Source of the DNA: Kytococcus aerolatus | Lineage (GTDB): Bacteria; Actinomycetota; Actinomycetes; Actinomycetales; Dermatophilaceae | NCBI RefSeq assembly: GCF_900187395.1 | Contig: NZ_FYEZ01000001.1 | Location: forward strand, 930,001-994,000 | Direction: 5' to 3' | DNA length: 64,000 bases | Shown: positions 1 to 7,363 of the stretch, in pieces | Layout of the letters: every line of letters starts with the position of its first letter | Position numbering within the stretch: the first letter of the stretch is position 1 | The notes under the pieces: generated by a model | The model's database searches: none | What the model was told of the DNA's origin: nothing | What the model saw: only the letters and a program-made list of their open reading frames with translations | Translations under genes and position numbers: made by a program

Positions 1-1256
1 CGGTAGTCCCCGGCCTCGACCGTGCTGCCAGCCATCCCGGAGCGCGGGATGACGACCTCGTTGCGGGCGAACGGGAAGATCTCGCCGTCGGTGGTCAGAC
101 CGTGCAGGTAGGAGTCACCGCCGCCGTCCTCGCAGAGCACGATGCCGCCACGCGGCGAGACACAGATGTTGTCCGGGTTGTCCAGGACGGTCTCGTCCGG
201 GGAGGCGAAGAGGATGACCAGCTCGCCGGTGCGCGGGTCGTAGGTGAAGACCTGGCCGTTCTCGTCCGGGCCACCGCTGGTGGAGACGATGTTCACCACG
301 TCGTTGCCCCACCAGGCGCCCTCCAGGCGGGCGAACTGGGCGCCGCCCTTGGCGATGCCCTGCTGCACGGTGCGCACGCCGTCGTCGGCCGGGTCCGGCT
401 CGTCGATGGTGACCCAGGAGGTCTGGTAGCGCTCGCCCGTGCCGTCGGTGTAGGTGACGTAGGAACCCTCGCCGCGCTCGATGCGCAGCATCTGCAGCTC
501 GCCGCCGGCGTCCAGGTCGCCCGGACGGTTGGGCAGGAAGCGGTAGAAGCCGGAGGGGGTGGCGTCCTCGGTGAGGTACACGATGCCGGTGGAGGGGTCC
601 ACGGCGACGGCCTCGTGCACGAAGCGGCCCATCTGGGTGAGCGGCTCGGCCGAGGAGACGCCGTGGGTGGGCACCTCGAAGACGTAGCCGTGGCGCTGGC
701 CGGTCTCGGAGGTGTAGAAGGTCTCCTCGCAGGAGAGCCAGGTGCCCCACGGGGTCGGGCCGCCGGCGCAGTTCACGGCGGTGCCGGCCAGCGAGGCGTA
801 GGACTCGACGAACTTGCCGGCGTCCGGGTCGAACACGATGGTCGTGGTGCCACCGGGACCGGTCGGGTCGTAGTGGGTGGGGTGGTAGGCGCCGTCGCCG
901 CTGCGCAGCTCGTGGTTGCGCACGAGGCGGACCTGGTCGCCCTGGCGGAAGGCGGCCATGCCGTCGTGGGCACCCGGGGTGGGGCGACCGTCGTCCATGA
1001 TCGAGCCGGTCCAGCCGTAGGAGATGTACTCGAAGCCCCTGGGCAGGCTGATGAGCTCCAGCCCGGTGGTCTCGTCCTTCACCGGGTGGAGCGGGCCGTA
1101 GTCGGGGCCGTGGGGGCGCTTGCGCATCTGGTGGCCGCCACCGTTGCCCTGCGCACGGGCACCGAGGGCGGCCAGCGGGGTGAGGGCGGCACCGGCGGCG
1201 GCGCCGCCGAGGACGGTGCGACGGCCGACCGAGGACGGCGTGGAGGGGGTGGTCAT
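1..1256 (-). CDS. PhoX/DUF839 family secreted phosphatase-like protein (3' part beyond window)
   Basis: The leftward gene starts at ATG 1256 and runs off the left edge, so about 418 residues are visible. The N-terminus has a twin-arginine signal (VGRRTVLGGAAAGAAL), so export by Tat is likely. The mature part has the DUF839/PhoX pattern: LPRGFEYISYGWTG, a conserved NHE in LVRNHELRSGDG, the segment CAGGPTPWGTWLSCEE, and a late LDNPDNICVSPRGGIVLCEDG block. Characterised PhoX enzymes are Ca/Fe phosphatases that release phosphate from organic esters outside the cytoplasm; that role here is inferred from family. A probable -10 (TAGCGT, 1297-1302) lies about 40 bases upstream of the ATG and a purine-rich stretch serves as ribosome-binding site. 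The family call is firm, the substrate unknown. Confidence 0.85.
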   Translation of the reverse strand, partial: MTTPSTPSSVGRRTVLGGAAAGAALTPLAALGARAQGNGGGHQMRKRPHGPDYGPLHPVKDETTGLELISLPRGFEYISYGWTGSIMDDGRPTPGAHDGMAAFRQGDQVRLVRNHELRSGDGAYHPTHYDPTGPGGTTTIVFDPDAGKFVESYASLAGTAVNCAGGPTPWGTWLSCEETFYTSETGQRHGYVFEVPTHGVSSAEPLTQMGRFVHEAVAVDPSTGIVYLTEDATPSGFYRFLPNRPGDLDAGGELQMLRIERGEGSYVTYTDGTGERYQTSWVTIDEPDPADDGVRTVQQGIAKGGAQFARLEGAWWGNDVVNIVSTSGGPDENGQVFTYDPRTGELVILFASPDETVLDNPDNICVSPRGGIVLCEDGGGDSYLHGLTTDGEIFPFARNEVVIPRSGMAGSTVEAGDY

Positions 1257-1354
1257 GAGTCTTCTCTTGAGGGGAGGGTGCAGGGGCGTGGTGACGCTAG
1301 GTGGCACACCTGACCCCGCGATGAGCGCCGGGTGAACACCAGATGCACACCGGC

Positions 1355-2086
1355 TCAAGGAGTCCGTCGAGGCAGCGTCACCGTGGCCAGCGCGAGGGCC
1401 GCCAGGGCCATCCCCGCCAGCACGGCCAGCGGCTCGGCGAGGTCGGCCCCCATCCGCGCCTGGTCGCGGACCACCGTCACGGCCTCGACGGCGTGGCTCA
1501 GCGGCAGGGCGGTGCTCACCAGCTCGAGCACCCGCGGGAGCGCCTCCCGCGGCACGATGAGCCCGCAGAGCAGCACCTGCGGGAGCACGAAGGCGGGCAT
1601 GAACTGCACCGCCTGGAACTCGGTGCGGGCGAAGGCGCTGGCCAGCAGCCCGAGGGCCGTCCCCAGCGACGAGGCGGTGAGGGCCACCAGGAGCAGCGCC
1701 CACCACGGACCGGCGAAGCTCAGCCCGACGAGCACCGCGACGGCCGCGGTCACCGCGGTCTGGAACACGGTCATCACCCCGAAGGCGAGCGCATACCCGG
1801 CCAGGAGCTCCCCGCGCCGCAGGGGTGTCGTGAGGAGCCGCTCCAGGGTGCCGGACTGCCGCTCCCGCAGGGTGGCGACGGAGGTGACCACGAACATCAC
1901 GGTGAAGGGGAAGATCGCCAGCAGCACGGCGCCCACCCGGTCGTAGAGGCCGCTGAACTCGTAGACCCAGCCCAGCAGGGCCAGCAGTCCGGCCGGGACG
2001 CCGAGCAGGAGCACCATCGTGCGCGGGTCGCCGACCAGCTGGCGCAGGACGCGCCCGGCCGTCGCCAGGGTGCGGGTGGGGTTCAT
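1355..2086 (-). CDS. ABC-2 type transporter permease
   Basis: This 243-aa integral membrane protein has six predicted hydrophobic segments. It carries the ABC-2 signature region with RERQSGTLERLLTTPLRRGELLAGYALAF after the second segment and LPQVLLCGLIVPREALP in the second half, typical of DrrB/NodJ-type export permeases. Its ATG overlaps the stop of the upstream ATPase in an ATGA junction (2083-2086), so the two are translationally coupled. With the upstream ATPase and membrane protein it probably forms a drug or lipid exporter controlled by the divergent TetR gene. The substrate cannot be read from the sequence. Confidence 0.9.
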   Translation of the reverse strand: MNPTRTLATAGRVLRQLVGDPRTMVLLLGVPAGLLALLGWVYEFSGLYDRVGAVLLAIFPFTVMFVVTSVATLRERQSGTLERLLTTPLRRGELLAGYALAFGVMTVFQTAVTAAVAVLVGLSFAGPWWALLLVALTASSLGTALGLLASAFARTEFQAVQFMPAFVLPQVLLCGLIVPREALPRVLELVSTALPLSHAVEAVTVVRDQARMGADLAEPLAVLAGMALAALALATVTLPRRTP

Positions 2087-2847
2087 CGGGTCTCCTCGGT
2101 CTCGACGAGCCGGAGGAAGGCCGACTCGGCATCGGGGGCGCCGGTGTGCGCCAGCAGGTCGGTGGGGGTGCAGTCGGCCAGGAGCCGCCCCTCCCGCAGG
2201 AGGAGCACGCGGTCGCAGCGCATCGCCTCGTCCATGACGTGGCTGCTCACGAGCAGCGTGCGCCCGGTGGCCGCCAGGCGGGCGAAGAGCCCCCACAGGT
2301 CCCGGCGCAGGACGGGGTCGAGCCCCACGGTCGGCTCGTCGAGGAGGAGCACCTCGGGGTCGGCCACGAGGGCGGCCGCCAGCGAGACGCGCGAGCGCTG
2401 CCCGCCGGAGAGCGCGTCGACTCGGGCGGCGGCGTGGTCGGCCAGGTCCACCTCGGCCAGGGCCCGCTCCACGACCGCCTCCCGGGTGGTGCGGGGGTGC
2501 CCCGCCAGGGTGGCGAAGTAGCGGAGGTTGGCCCGGACGGAGAGGTCCTCGTAGACCGAGGCGGCCTGGGTCACGTAGCCCACCCGTCCCCGGTTCGCCG
2601 GTGACCCGGCCGGCTCGCCGAGCACCTCCACCTCTCCGCCGGCGACCCGCTGGACGCCGGCGATGCTGCGGATGAGCGTCGACTTCCCGCTGCCCGAGGG
2701 GCCCAGCAGGCCCATCACCTGCCCGGCCGGGACGTCGAGGTCGATGCCGGGCAGCACCTCGCGCCCGCCCCGCACCACGCGCAGCCCCCGCACGCTGATG
2801 GCCGGGGGCTGCGCCGTCCCGGCGGCCACCCGCGAGGCCGGGGTCAC
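2083..2847 (-). CDS. ABC transporter ATP-binding protein
   Basis: A 254-aa ABC ATPase. Walker A is GPSGSGKS, the signature is LSGGQRSR, Walker B is EVLLLDEP, followed by SSHVMDEA with the switch histidine. It belongs to the DrrA/CcmA-like group that pairs with ABC-2 permeases. The start is the GTG at 2847, which shares the bases GTGA with the stop of the upstream membrane gene; its own stop overlaps the next permease start, so three genes form one tightly coupled operon. It would energise export by the two flanking membrane proteins in the cytoplasmic membrane. Confidence 0.95.
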   Translation of the reverse strand: MTPASRVAAGTAQPPAISVRGLRVVRGGREVLPGIDLDVPAGQVMGLLGPSGSGKSTLIRSIAGVQRVAGGEVEVLGEPAGSPANRGRVGYVTQAASVYEDLSVRANLRYFATLAGHPRTTREAVVERALAEVDLADHAAARVDALSGGQRSRVSLAAALVADPEVLLLDEPTVGLDPVLRRDLWGLFARLAATGRTLLVSSHVMDEAMRCDRVLLLREGRLLADCTPTDLLAHTGAPDAESAFLRLVETEETR

Positions 2848-3989
2848 CGGGCCTCCACGAGCACGCGCCCGTGCCCACCGGTCCGGTGGTGACCCACGGC
2901 GATGAGCCCCAGGCCCAGCGCGACCCAGCCGGCCAGCGTCAGCCACGGCACGAGCGCCGGGGCCTGGGGGAAGTACGCGATGTCGCGCACCAGGGTTCCC
3001 GTGGCGCCCGGGACGAAGAGCTGGCCGACGGCACCCCACGCCCCGGGCAGGAACTCCGCGGGGGCCTGTGCCCCGGAGATCGGGTTGCCGAGCAGCATGG
3101 TGAGCAGGGCCCCGACCGCGATGCCCGGGGCGCCGATGGCGCTGTGCAGCCCCACGATGAGGGCGACCGTCGCCAGGAGGCTCAGCGAGATGGCCCCCCA
3201 CAGGGGGAGGCTCGGGGCAGGCAGCAGGTTGAACCACCAGTCGAGCACAGCCACCATGAGCAGCCCACCGAGCGCGGCATAGGAGAGCACCCCCACCATC
3301 CGCCGCCAGGTGCCGCGCAGCCTGTTGGACAGGAGCACACCACCGAGCAGCCCACCGATGGTGAGCGGGAGGGAGGCGACCGCCAGGCCGGCGCCGCGCG
3401 GGTCGTCCGGCGAGAGCGGCACCACGTCGGTGACCTGCGGGCCGGCGAGCGCCCGCTGGAGGATCTGCGCCCGCTGTGCCTCGGGTGCCCGGGCGGCGGC
3501 CTGCTGCGCGGACCCCGTGGCGAGGCCGGACCCGGCGGAGTGCAGCATCTGCGCGACCGAGGCGTTGGCGGCACTCGCGGTGAGGACCTCCACCCGGTCA
3601 CCGGGGGTGGCGGGCAGGACGAGGGCGCCGTACAGCTCCCGCTCCTCGATGCGCTGGACGGCCACCGCACGGGAGTCCGCGCGCTCGAGCTCGAAGGGCA
3701 GCTCCTCGCCGGACTCCGCGGCCCGCTGGCCCATGGCCTGCGTGACCTGGTCGACCTGCTGCGGGGTGCCGACGACCGCGACCGGGAGGCCCTGGGGCGT
3801 GGACGTCACGGTCGGCCAGAGGAAGGCCAGCATCACGAGGGCCACGAGGACCGCGGACAGGATGGCGGTGCGCAGGGCGGCAGACCACGGACTGCGACGG
3901 TCGACGCGCTCGGTGGCGGCGAGGTGGGTGCTGTGGGCGGGGGGACATGGTGCTCCTGTCAGACCGGGCGCCGAGAGAACCAACGCCAT
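2844..3989 (-). CDS. YhgE/Pip- or ABC-2-like membrane protein of the exporter operon (start uncertain)
   Basis: The frame encodes up to 381 aa: one N-terminal membrane segment (AILSAVLVALVMLAFLWP), about 150 residues of external domain, then five or six membrane segments. This is the plan of YhgE/Pip- and DUF3533-type ABC-2 relatives. The start is a problem. The in-frame ATG at 3989 lies beside the TetR operator and has no ribosome-binding site. An ATG at 3948, preceded by AGGAG at ideal spacing, is one base out of frame; removing one G from the six-G run at 3939-3944 would join it to this frame to give MSPAHSTHLAATERV. Either the run varies or was miscounted, or 3989 is the real start. Confidence 0.8.
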   Translation of the reverse strand: MALVLSAPGLTGAPCPPAHSTHLAATERVDRRSPWSAALRTAILSAVLVALVMLAFLWPTVTSTPQGLPVAVVGTPQQVDQVTQAMGQRAAESGEELPFELERADSRAVAVQRIEERELYGALVLPATPGDRVEVLTASAANASVAQMLHSAGSGLATGSAQQAAARAPEAQRAQILQRALAGPQVTDVVPLSPDDPRGAGLAVASLPLTIGGLLGGVLLSNRLRGTWRRMVGVLSYAALGGLLMVAVLDWWFNLLPAPSLPLWGAISLSLLATVALIVGLHSAIGAPGIAVGALLTMLLGNPISGAQAPAEFLPGAWGAVGQLFVPGATGTLVRDIAYFPQAPALVPWLTLAGWVALGLGLIAVGHHRTGGHGRVLVEAR

Positions 3990-3992
3990 AAC

Positions 3993-4004
3993 GAACGATC
4001 GTTC
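3993..4004. promoter_or_regulatory. TetR operator, perfect dyad
   Basis: GAACGATCGTTC is a perfect 12-bp palindrome in the space between the divergent exporter and TetR genes. A leftward -10 candidate (TACGAT on the minus strand, 4008-4013) would place the exporter transcription start in the dyad, so a bound repressor would block it. Assignment to the adjacent TetR protein is by position. Confidence 0.75.
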
Positions 4005-4035
4005 TGCATCGTAGCCCCGCGCCCCCAGCCACGCA

Positions 4036-4047
4036 AAATGATCGTTC
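4036..4047. promoter_or_regulatory. Second, imperfect TetR operator
   Basis: AAATGATCGTTC matches the 3993-4004 dyad at 10 of 12 positions and shares the intact GATCGTTC half. It lies just upstream of the -10 hexamer of the TetR gene, a position suited to autorepression. Confidence 0.6.
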
Positions 4048-4053
4048 TCTTTG

Positions 4054-4059
4054 TAGGAT
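4054..4059 (+). promoter_or_regulatory. -10 hexamer of tetR (leaderless pattern)
   Basis: TAGGAT followed by exactly six bases and then the ATG at 4066. No ribosome-binding site fits between, so a leaderless mRNA is likely. Confidence 0.6.
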
Positions 4060-4065
4060 CTCCCC

Positions 4066-4674
4066 ATGCCCCGCCTCACCCCCGCCCGTCGCGAGCAGCA
4101 GCGCGCCCGCATCGTCGACTCGGCCCGCCGGGTGATGCTGCGCCGCGGCCTGGCCGGGACCTCCATGTCCCAAGTCATCGAGGAGTCCGGGCTCTCCGCC
4201 GGCGCGATCTACGGTTACTTCACCGGCAAGGACGAGCTCGTGGCCGCGGTGGCCCTCGAGGTCATCCGCCGCCGCACCTCGACCTTCGCCGAGATCGCCG
4301 AGCGCACGCCCGTCCCACCACCGCACGTGGCCCTGGGTGGATTCCTCGCCGAGCTCCCCGAGCCCGGCGAGGGCGCGCTCGTGCTGGAGATCTGGGCCCT
4401 CGTCGGGCGCGAGCAGGGCCTGCAGGATCTCGGGGGCGAGGTCTTCGCCGAGATCGCCCGGGGCGCCCAGCACTACCTGGCGGCCTGGTACCAGCAGGAC
4501 GAGGACCTGGACGAGGAGCAGGCCACCCGCCGGGCCACCCGTGCGACCCCGGCCCTGCTCGCCCTGGCCCAGGGGTACATCGTCCAGTCCGCCCTGCTGG
4601 GTCCCTCAGCCCGGGAGACCTTCGGCGACTCGATCGCAGCCCTCCTGGCAGACCGCCCCGAGGAGGAGCGATGA
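4066..4674 (+). CDS. TetR/AcrR family transcriptional repressor
   Basis: A 202-aa protein. Residues about 10-60 form the TetR helix-turn-helix: ARIVDSARRVMLRRGLAGTSMSQVIEESGLSAGAIYGYF, followed by the FTGKDELV helix typical of the family. The rest is an all-helical ligand-binding and dimer domain with no recognisable ligand motif. It is divergent from the three-gene ABC exporter, shares an ATGA overlap with the downstream MFS gene, and has two candidate operators in the divergent spacer. The layout suggests it represses both the exporter and its own operon until an inducer, possibly the exported drug, binds. Confidence 0.92.
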   Translation: MPRLTPARREQQRARIVDSARRVMLRRGLAGTSMSQVIEESGLSAGAIYGYFTGKDELVAAVALEVIRRRTSTFAEIAERTPVPPPHVALGGFLAELPEPGEGALVLEIWALVGREQGLQDLGGEVFAEIARGAQHYLAAWYQQDEDLDEEQATRRATRATPALLALAQGYIVQSALLGPSARETFGDSIAALLADRPEEER

Positions 4675-5966
4675 GCGCCGAGCACCCGAGCAACCGGGTG
4701 TGGGAGCGCATCGTCGAGGACCCGTCCGCCGGCGCCGACGCGCTCGACCCCGCCGCCCGCCGCGCCCTGCCCCGCAACGGCACCCGCATCCTCGGGGCCA
4801 CCTCGGCCATGAACGCCGCCGACCAGGTGGTCCACGCCCCCACCGTCCTCACCTGGGCGCTCACCGGCCTCGGCGCGCCGGGATGGGCGGTCGGCCTGCT
4901 CGTCCCGGTCCGCGAGGCCGGGTCGATGCTGCCGCAGGCCGCGATGACCCCCTGGGTGCGCTCCTGGGCGAGGCGCCACCGCCTCGTGGCCCTCGGGGCG
5001 CTCGTGCAGGCGGTCGGGGCCGTGGCGATCACCCTCTGCCTGGCCCTGACCTCCGGAGTCGCCGTCGGCCTCGGGGTGCTGGCCGGGCTGGCCGTGCTGG
5101 CCACCGGCCGGGCGGTGACCTCGCTGGCGAGCAAGGACAGCCAGGGCCGCACCATCCCCAAGGGGCAGCGCGGGCAGCTCACAGGCACCGCCACGGTGGT
5201 GGCGGGGCTCGTGGCCCTCACCCTCGGCGTGGGGCTGCGCCTCTCCGGCGGCGGGACCGACCCGCGCCACCTGGCCGGGGTCGCCGCCCTGGCCGCCCCA
5301 CTCTTCCTGCTCACGGCCTGGGCCTGGCTGCGCGTGGAGGAGCCGCCGTCCGCCGACAGCAGCGACGGGCCGCCGGCCGCCCCGTGGACCCTGTGGCGCA
5401 CCGCCCCGGACTTCCGGCACTTCGTCACCGTGCGTGCCCTGCTGCTCATCACCGCCCTGGCGCCCACCTTCCTCGTGGCGGCCTCCGCCCAGCAGAGCTC
5501 CAGCCCGCTCACCGGGCTGGCCCCCTTCGTCCTCGGCACCGGCGTGGCCTCCCTGCTCGGCGGGCGGGTGTCCGGACGACTGGCCGACCGGTCCAGCCGG
5601 CTGCTCATGGTGGGTGGGGCCACGGCCGCGTCCGTGGTGCTCGTGGCCACGCTGGCTCTGGCCGCCCTGACCGGCGACACCGTGATGGCCTGGGTCCTGC
5701 CGGGGGCCTACTTCCTCGTCACGCTCTTCCACACCGGCGTGCGGACCGGACGCAAGACCTATCTGGTGGACATGGCCGAGGGTGACACCCGGACCGCCTA
5801 CACGGCGGCGGCGAACACCCTCATCGCCGTGGTGCTGCTCGTGACCGGCGGCCTGGCCGGCCTGCTGGCCGGGGTGAGCCCCTGGTGGCCGCTGGCGATG
5901 CTCACCGCGCTCGGGGTCGCCGGCGCCGTGCTGGGATTGCGCCTGCCGGAGGTCTCCCGCCGCTGA
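4671..5966 (+). CDS. MFS transporter
   Basis: A 431-aa protein with about twelve predicted membrane segments. After a hydrophilic N-terminus of about 35 residues come LGATSAMNAADQVVHAPTVLTWAL and a loop-2-like stretch RSWARRHRLVALGALVQ. A long charged loop near the middle (residues about 225-240) separates the two six-helix halves, and GGRVSGRLADRSSRLLMV is the second-half equivalent of the MFS loop signature. It starts inside the tetR stop (ATGA), so it is co-translated with the repressor and probably belongs to the same drug-response regulon. The substrate is unknown. Confidence 0.85.
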   Translation: MSAEHPSNRVWERIVEDPSAGADALDPAARRALPRNGTRILGATSAMNAADQVVHAPTVLTWALTGLGAPGWAVGLLVPVREAGSMLPQAAMTPWVRSWARRHRLVALGALVQAVGAVAITLCLALTSGVAVGLGVLAGLAVLATGRAVTSLASKDSQGRTIPKGQRGQLTGTATVVAGLVALTLGVGLRLSGGGTDPRHLAGVAALAAPLFLLTAWAWLRVEEPPSADSSDGPPAAPWTLWRTAPDFRHFVTVRALLLITALAPTFLVAASAQQSSSPLTGLAPFVLGTGVASLLGGRVSGRLADRSSRLLMVGGATAASVVLVATLALAALTGDTVMAWVLPGAYFLVTLFHTGVRTGRKTYLVDMAEGDTRTAYTAAANTLIAVVLLVTGGLAGLLAGVSPWWPLAMLTALGVAGAVLGLRLPEVSRR

Positions 5967-6014
5967 CCCACCAGCCACCCCGCACCCGCCACCCCCTCCT
6001 CACGCGAGGTGCAC

Positions 6015-6069
6015 TCCCCCGCGCCACAACGCAGCCAAACGCACCTGGCGCGAAATGGGCGCGGGGGGA
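6015..6069. terminator. Nested hairpins between convergent genes
   Basis: TCCCCCGCGCC (6015-6025) can pair with GGCGCGGGGGGA (6058-6069), leaving one extra G. An alternative inner stem GCGCCA (6021-6026) with TGGCGC (6046-6051) is also possible. The element fills the space between convergent MFS and hom genes, so a two-way terminator is the simplest reading; it could also be a dispersed repeat. Confidence 0.45.
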
Positions 6070-6074
6070 TCCCG

Positions 6075-7034
6075 TCAGGCGGTGGCGCGGGCGATGGCCA
6101 GCACGTCGGCGATGACGGCCGAGGCCGTGGCGTCCCCACCAGCCCCCATGCCGGCCACCTCGATCGGCCCAGCCGCCGCACAGTCGACGATCACCCGGTT
6201 GTCCCCGTCGTGGACCCCGGCCAGGGTCTCCGTGCGCGGCACCCGCTCCGGGCGCACCGTGAGCGTCGGCAGGTCACCGGGCCCGGCCGGCCCGACCGCC
6301 CGGGCGATGAGCTTGATGACCGCCCCCTCGGCCGCCGCGGCGTGGACGTCCTCGGAGGTCACCTCCCGGATGCCCGTGCAGTCGACCGCCTCCGGCCCGA
6401 AGTCGCCGCCCCAGGCGTGCCGGGCCAGGATGGCCAGCTTGTTGGCGGCGTCGTGCCCGTCGAGGTCCGCCGAGGGGTCGGCCTCGAGGTAGCCGAGGTC
6501 GGAGGCCAGACCGCAGGCCTCCTCCATCGACAGGTAGTCGCGCTCCATCCGGGTCAGGACGTAGTTGGTGGAGCCGTTGACGATGCCGCGCATCCCCAGG
6601 ATGCGGTCACCGGCCAGGTTGTCGGCCACCATCGCCACGACCGGCATCGCCCCACCGACCGCGGCCTCGTAGCGCAGTCGCGCACCGTGCGCCCGGGCCA
6701 GCGCGTGGAGCTCCACCCCGTCGGTGGCGATGAGGGCCTTGTTCGCGGTGACGACGTGCGTCCCGGCACCCAGCGCCCGGCGCACCCAGCCCCCGGCCGG
6801 GTCGTGACCCCCGACGACCTCGATGACGAGATCCGCGGAGTCGACGAGACCCTCGAAGTCCGTGGTGAACAGCTCGCCCGGCACACCCTCGATCTCACGG
6901 TCCGGGGTGCGCACCCCGATGCCGGCGAGGGTGATCGGGCGACCAGCCCGCTCCCCCCACAGCTCGGGCTCGGCGCACAGCATCCGGGCGACGGACGAGC
7001 CGACGGTGCCGGCTCCCAGCAACGCGATCCTCAT
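6075..7034 (-). CDS. hom: Homoserine dehydrogenase, short form without ACT domain
   Basis: A 319-aa enzyme that reduces aspartate semialdehyde to homoserine in the Thr/Met/Ile pathway. It opens with the Rossmann motif MRIALLGAGTVGSSV, continues with VVTANKALIA, and has the catalytic block GIVNGSTNYVLTRM...LGYLEADPSADLDGHDAANKLAIL with its conserved acidic residues and lysine. Usual bacterial enzymes of about 430 aa carry a C-terminal ACT domain for threonine feedback; this one ends at the catalytic domain, so allosteric control may be absent. The ATG at 7034 follows AGGAGG. The frame stays open upstream to a TTG at 7175, but the protein family begins at MRIALLG. Confidence 0.88.
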   Translation of the reverse strand: MRIALLGAGTVGSSVARMLCAEPELWGERAGRPITLAGIGVRTPDREIEGVPGELFTTDFEGLVDSADLVIEVVGGHDPAGGWVRRALGAGTHVVTANKALIATDGVELHALARAHGARLRYEAAVGGAMPVVAMVADNLAGDRILGMRGIVNGSTNYVLTRMERDYLSMEEACGLASDLGYLEADPSADLDGHDAANKLAILARHAWGGDFGPEAVDCTGIREVTSEDVHAAAAEGAVIKLIARAVGPAGPGDLPTLTVRPERVPRTETLAGVHDGDNRVIVDCAAAGPIEVAGMGAGGDATASAVIADVLAIARATA

Positions 7035-7054
7035 GGGGGACCTCCTCTGCTCGG

Positions 7055-7078
7055 AGGTGCCGCTCCGCCGCGGCACCT
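7055..7078 (-). promoter_or_regulatory. Perfect hairpin in the hom leader
   Basis: AGGTGCCGC and GCGGCACCT form nine perfect pairs around a six-base loop. The hairpin lies about 20 bases upstream of the hom ATG, next to its ribosome-binding site. There is no U-tract in the sense direction, so it is not a classic terminator; a role in translation or mRNA stability is possible. Confidence 0.4.
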
Positions 7079-7178
7079 TTGGCGAAGTCTCGCAGGCAGG
7101 TCGACACCGATGATCGGCACCCCTTGACGCACCCCTGCGACGCCCCGGCAGGAGCCGACCCCGCACAGACACCAAGAC

Positions 7179-7197
7179 TTAGGCTTGCCTCACCTAA
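7179..7197. promoter_or_regulatory. DtxR/IdeR-like iron box
   Basis: Read on the minus strand this 19-mer is TTAGGTGAGGCAAGCCTAA, matching the DtxR/IdeR consensus TTAGGTTAGGCTAACCTAA at 16 of 19 positions with both outer arms intact. It lies 145 bases upstream of hom in the 329-base spacer 7035-7363, which otherwise holds only the hom leader hairpin and the terminator of the CPBP gene. No siderophore or iron-uptake gene is adjacent. Confidence 0.55.
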
Positions 7198-7287
7198 TGG
7201 GCCGGGATATGGTGGGGGCATCGCACGGGCGCAGGGGCCCACGCGGTGCACGGCGGACGAGCCGGGTGGTGGTCGTCGTCCGCACAC

Positions 7288-7327
7288 GCCGAGAGGCCGG
7301 GACCTTCACGGGTCCCGGCCTCTCGGC
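7288..7327 (-). terminator. Intrinsic terminator of the CPBP gene
   Basis: GCCGAGAGGCCGGGACC and its exact complement form a 17-bp stem with a six-base loop, 37 bases past the stop of the leftward CPBP gene. It has no long T-run, as is common in high-GC actinobacteria. Confidence 0.75.
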
Positions 7328-7363
7328 ACGCGCAGGGCCCCTCGGGCCGGCGGACGGGCTGGC

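Noticed and set aside
2871-4670. Rightward frame leading into the MFS gene
   Set aside because: It lies opposite the exporter gene and out of frame with tetR. The real MFS start is ATG 4671 in the tetR stop.
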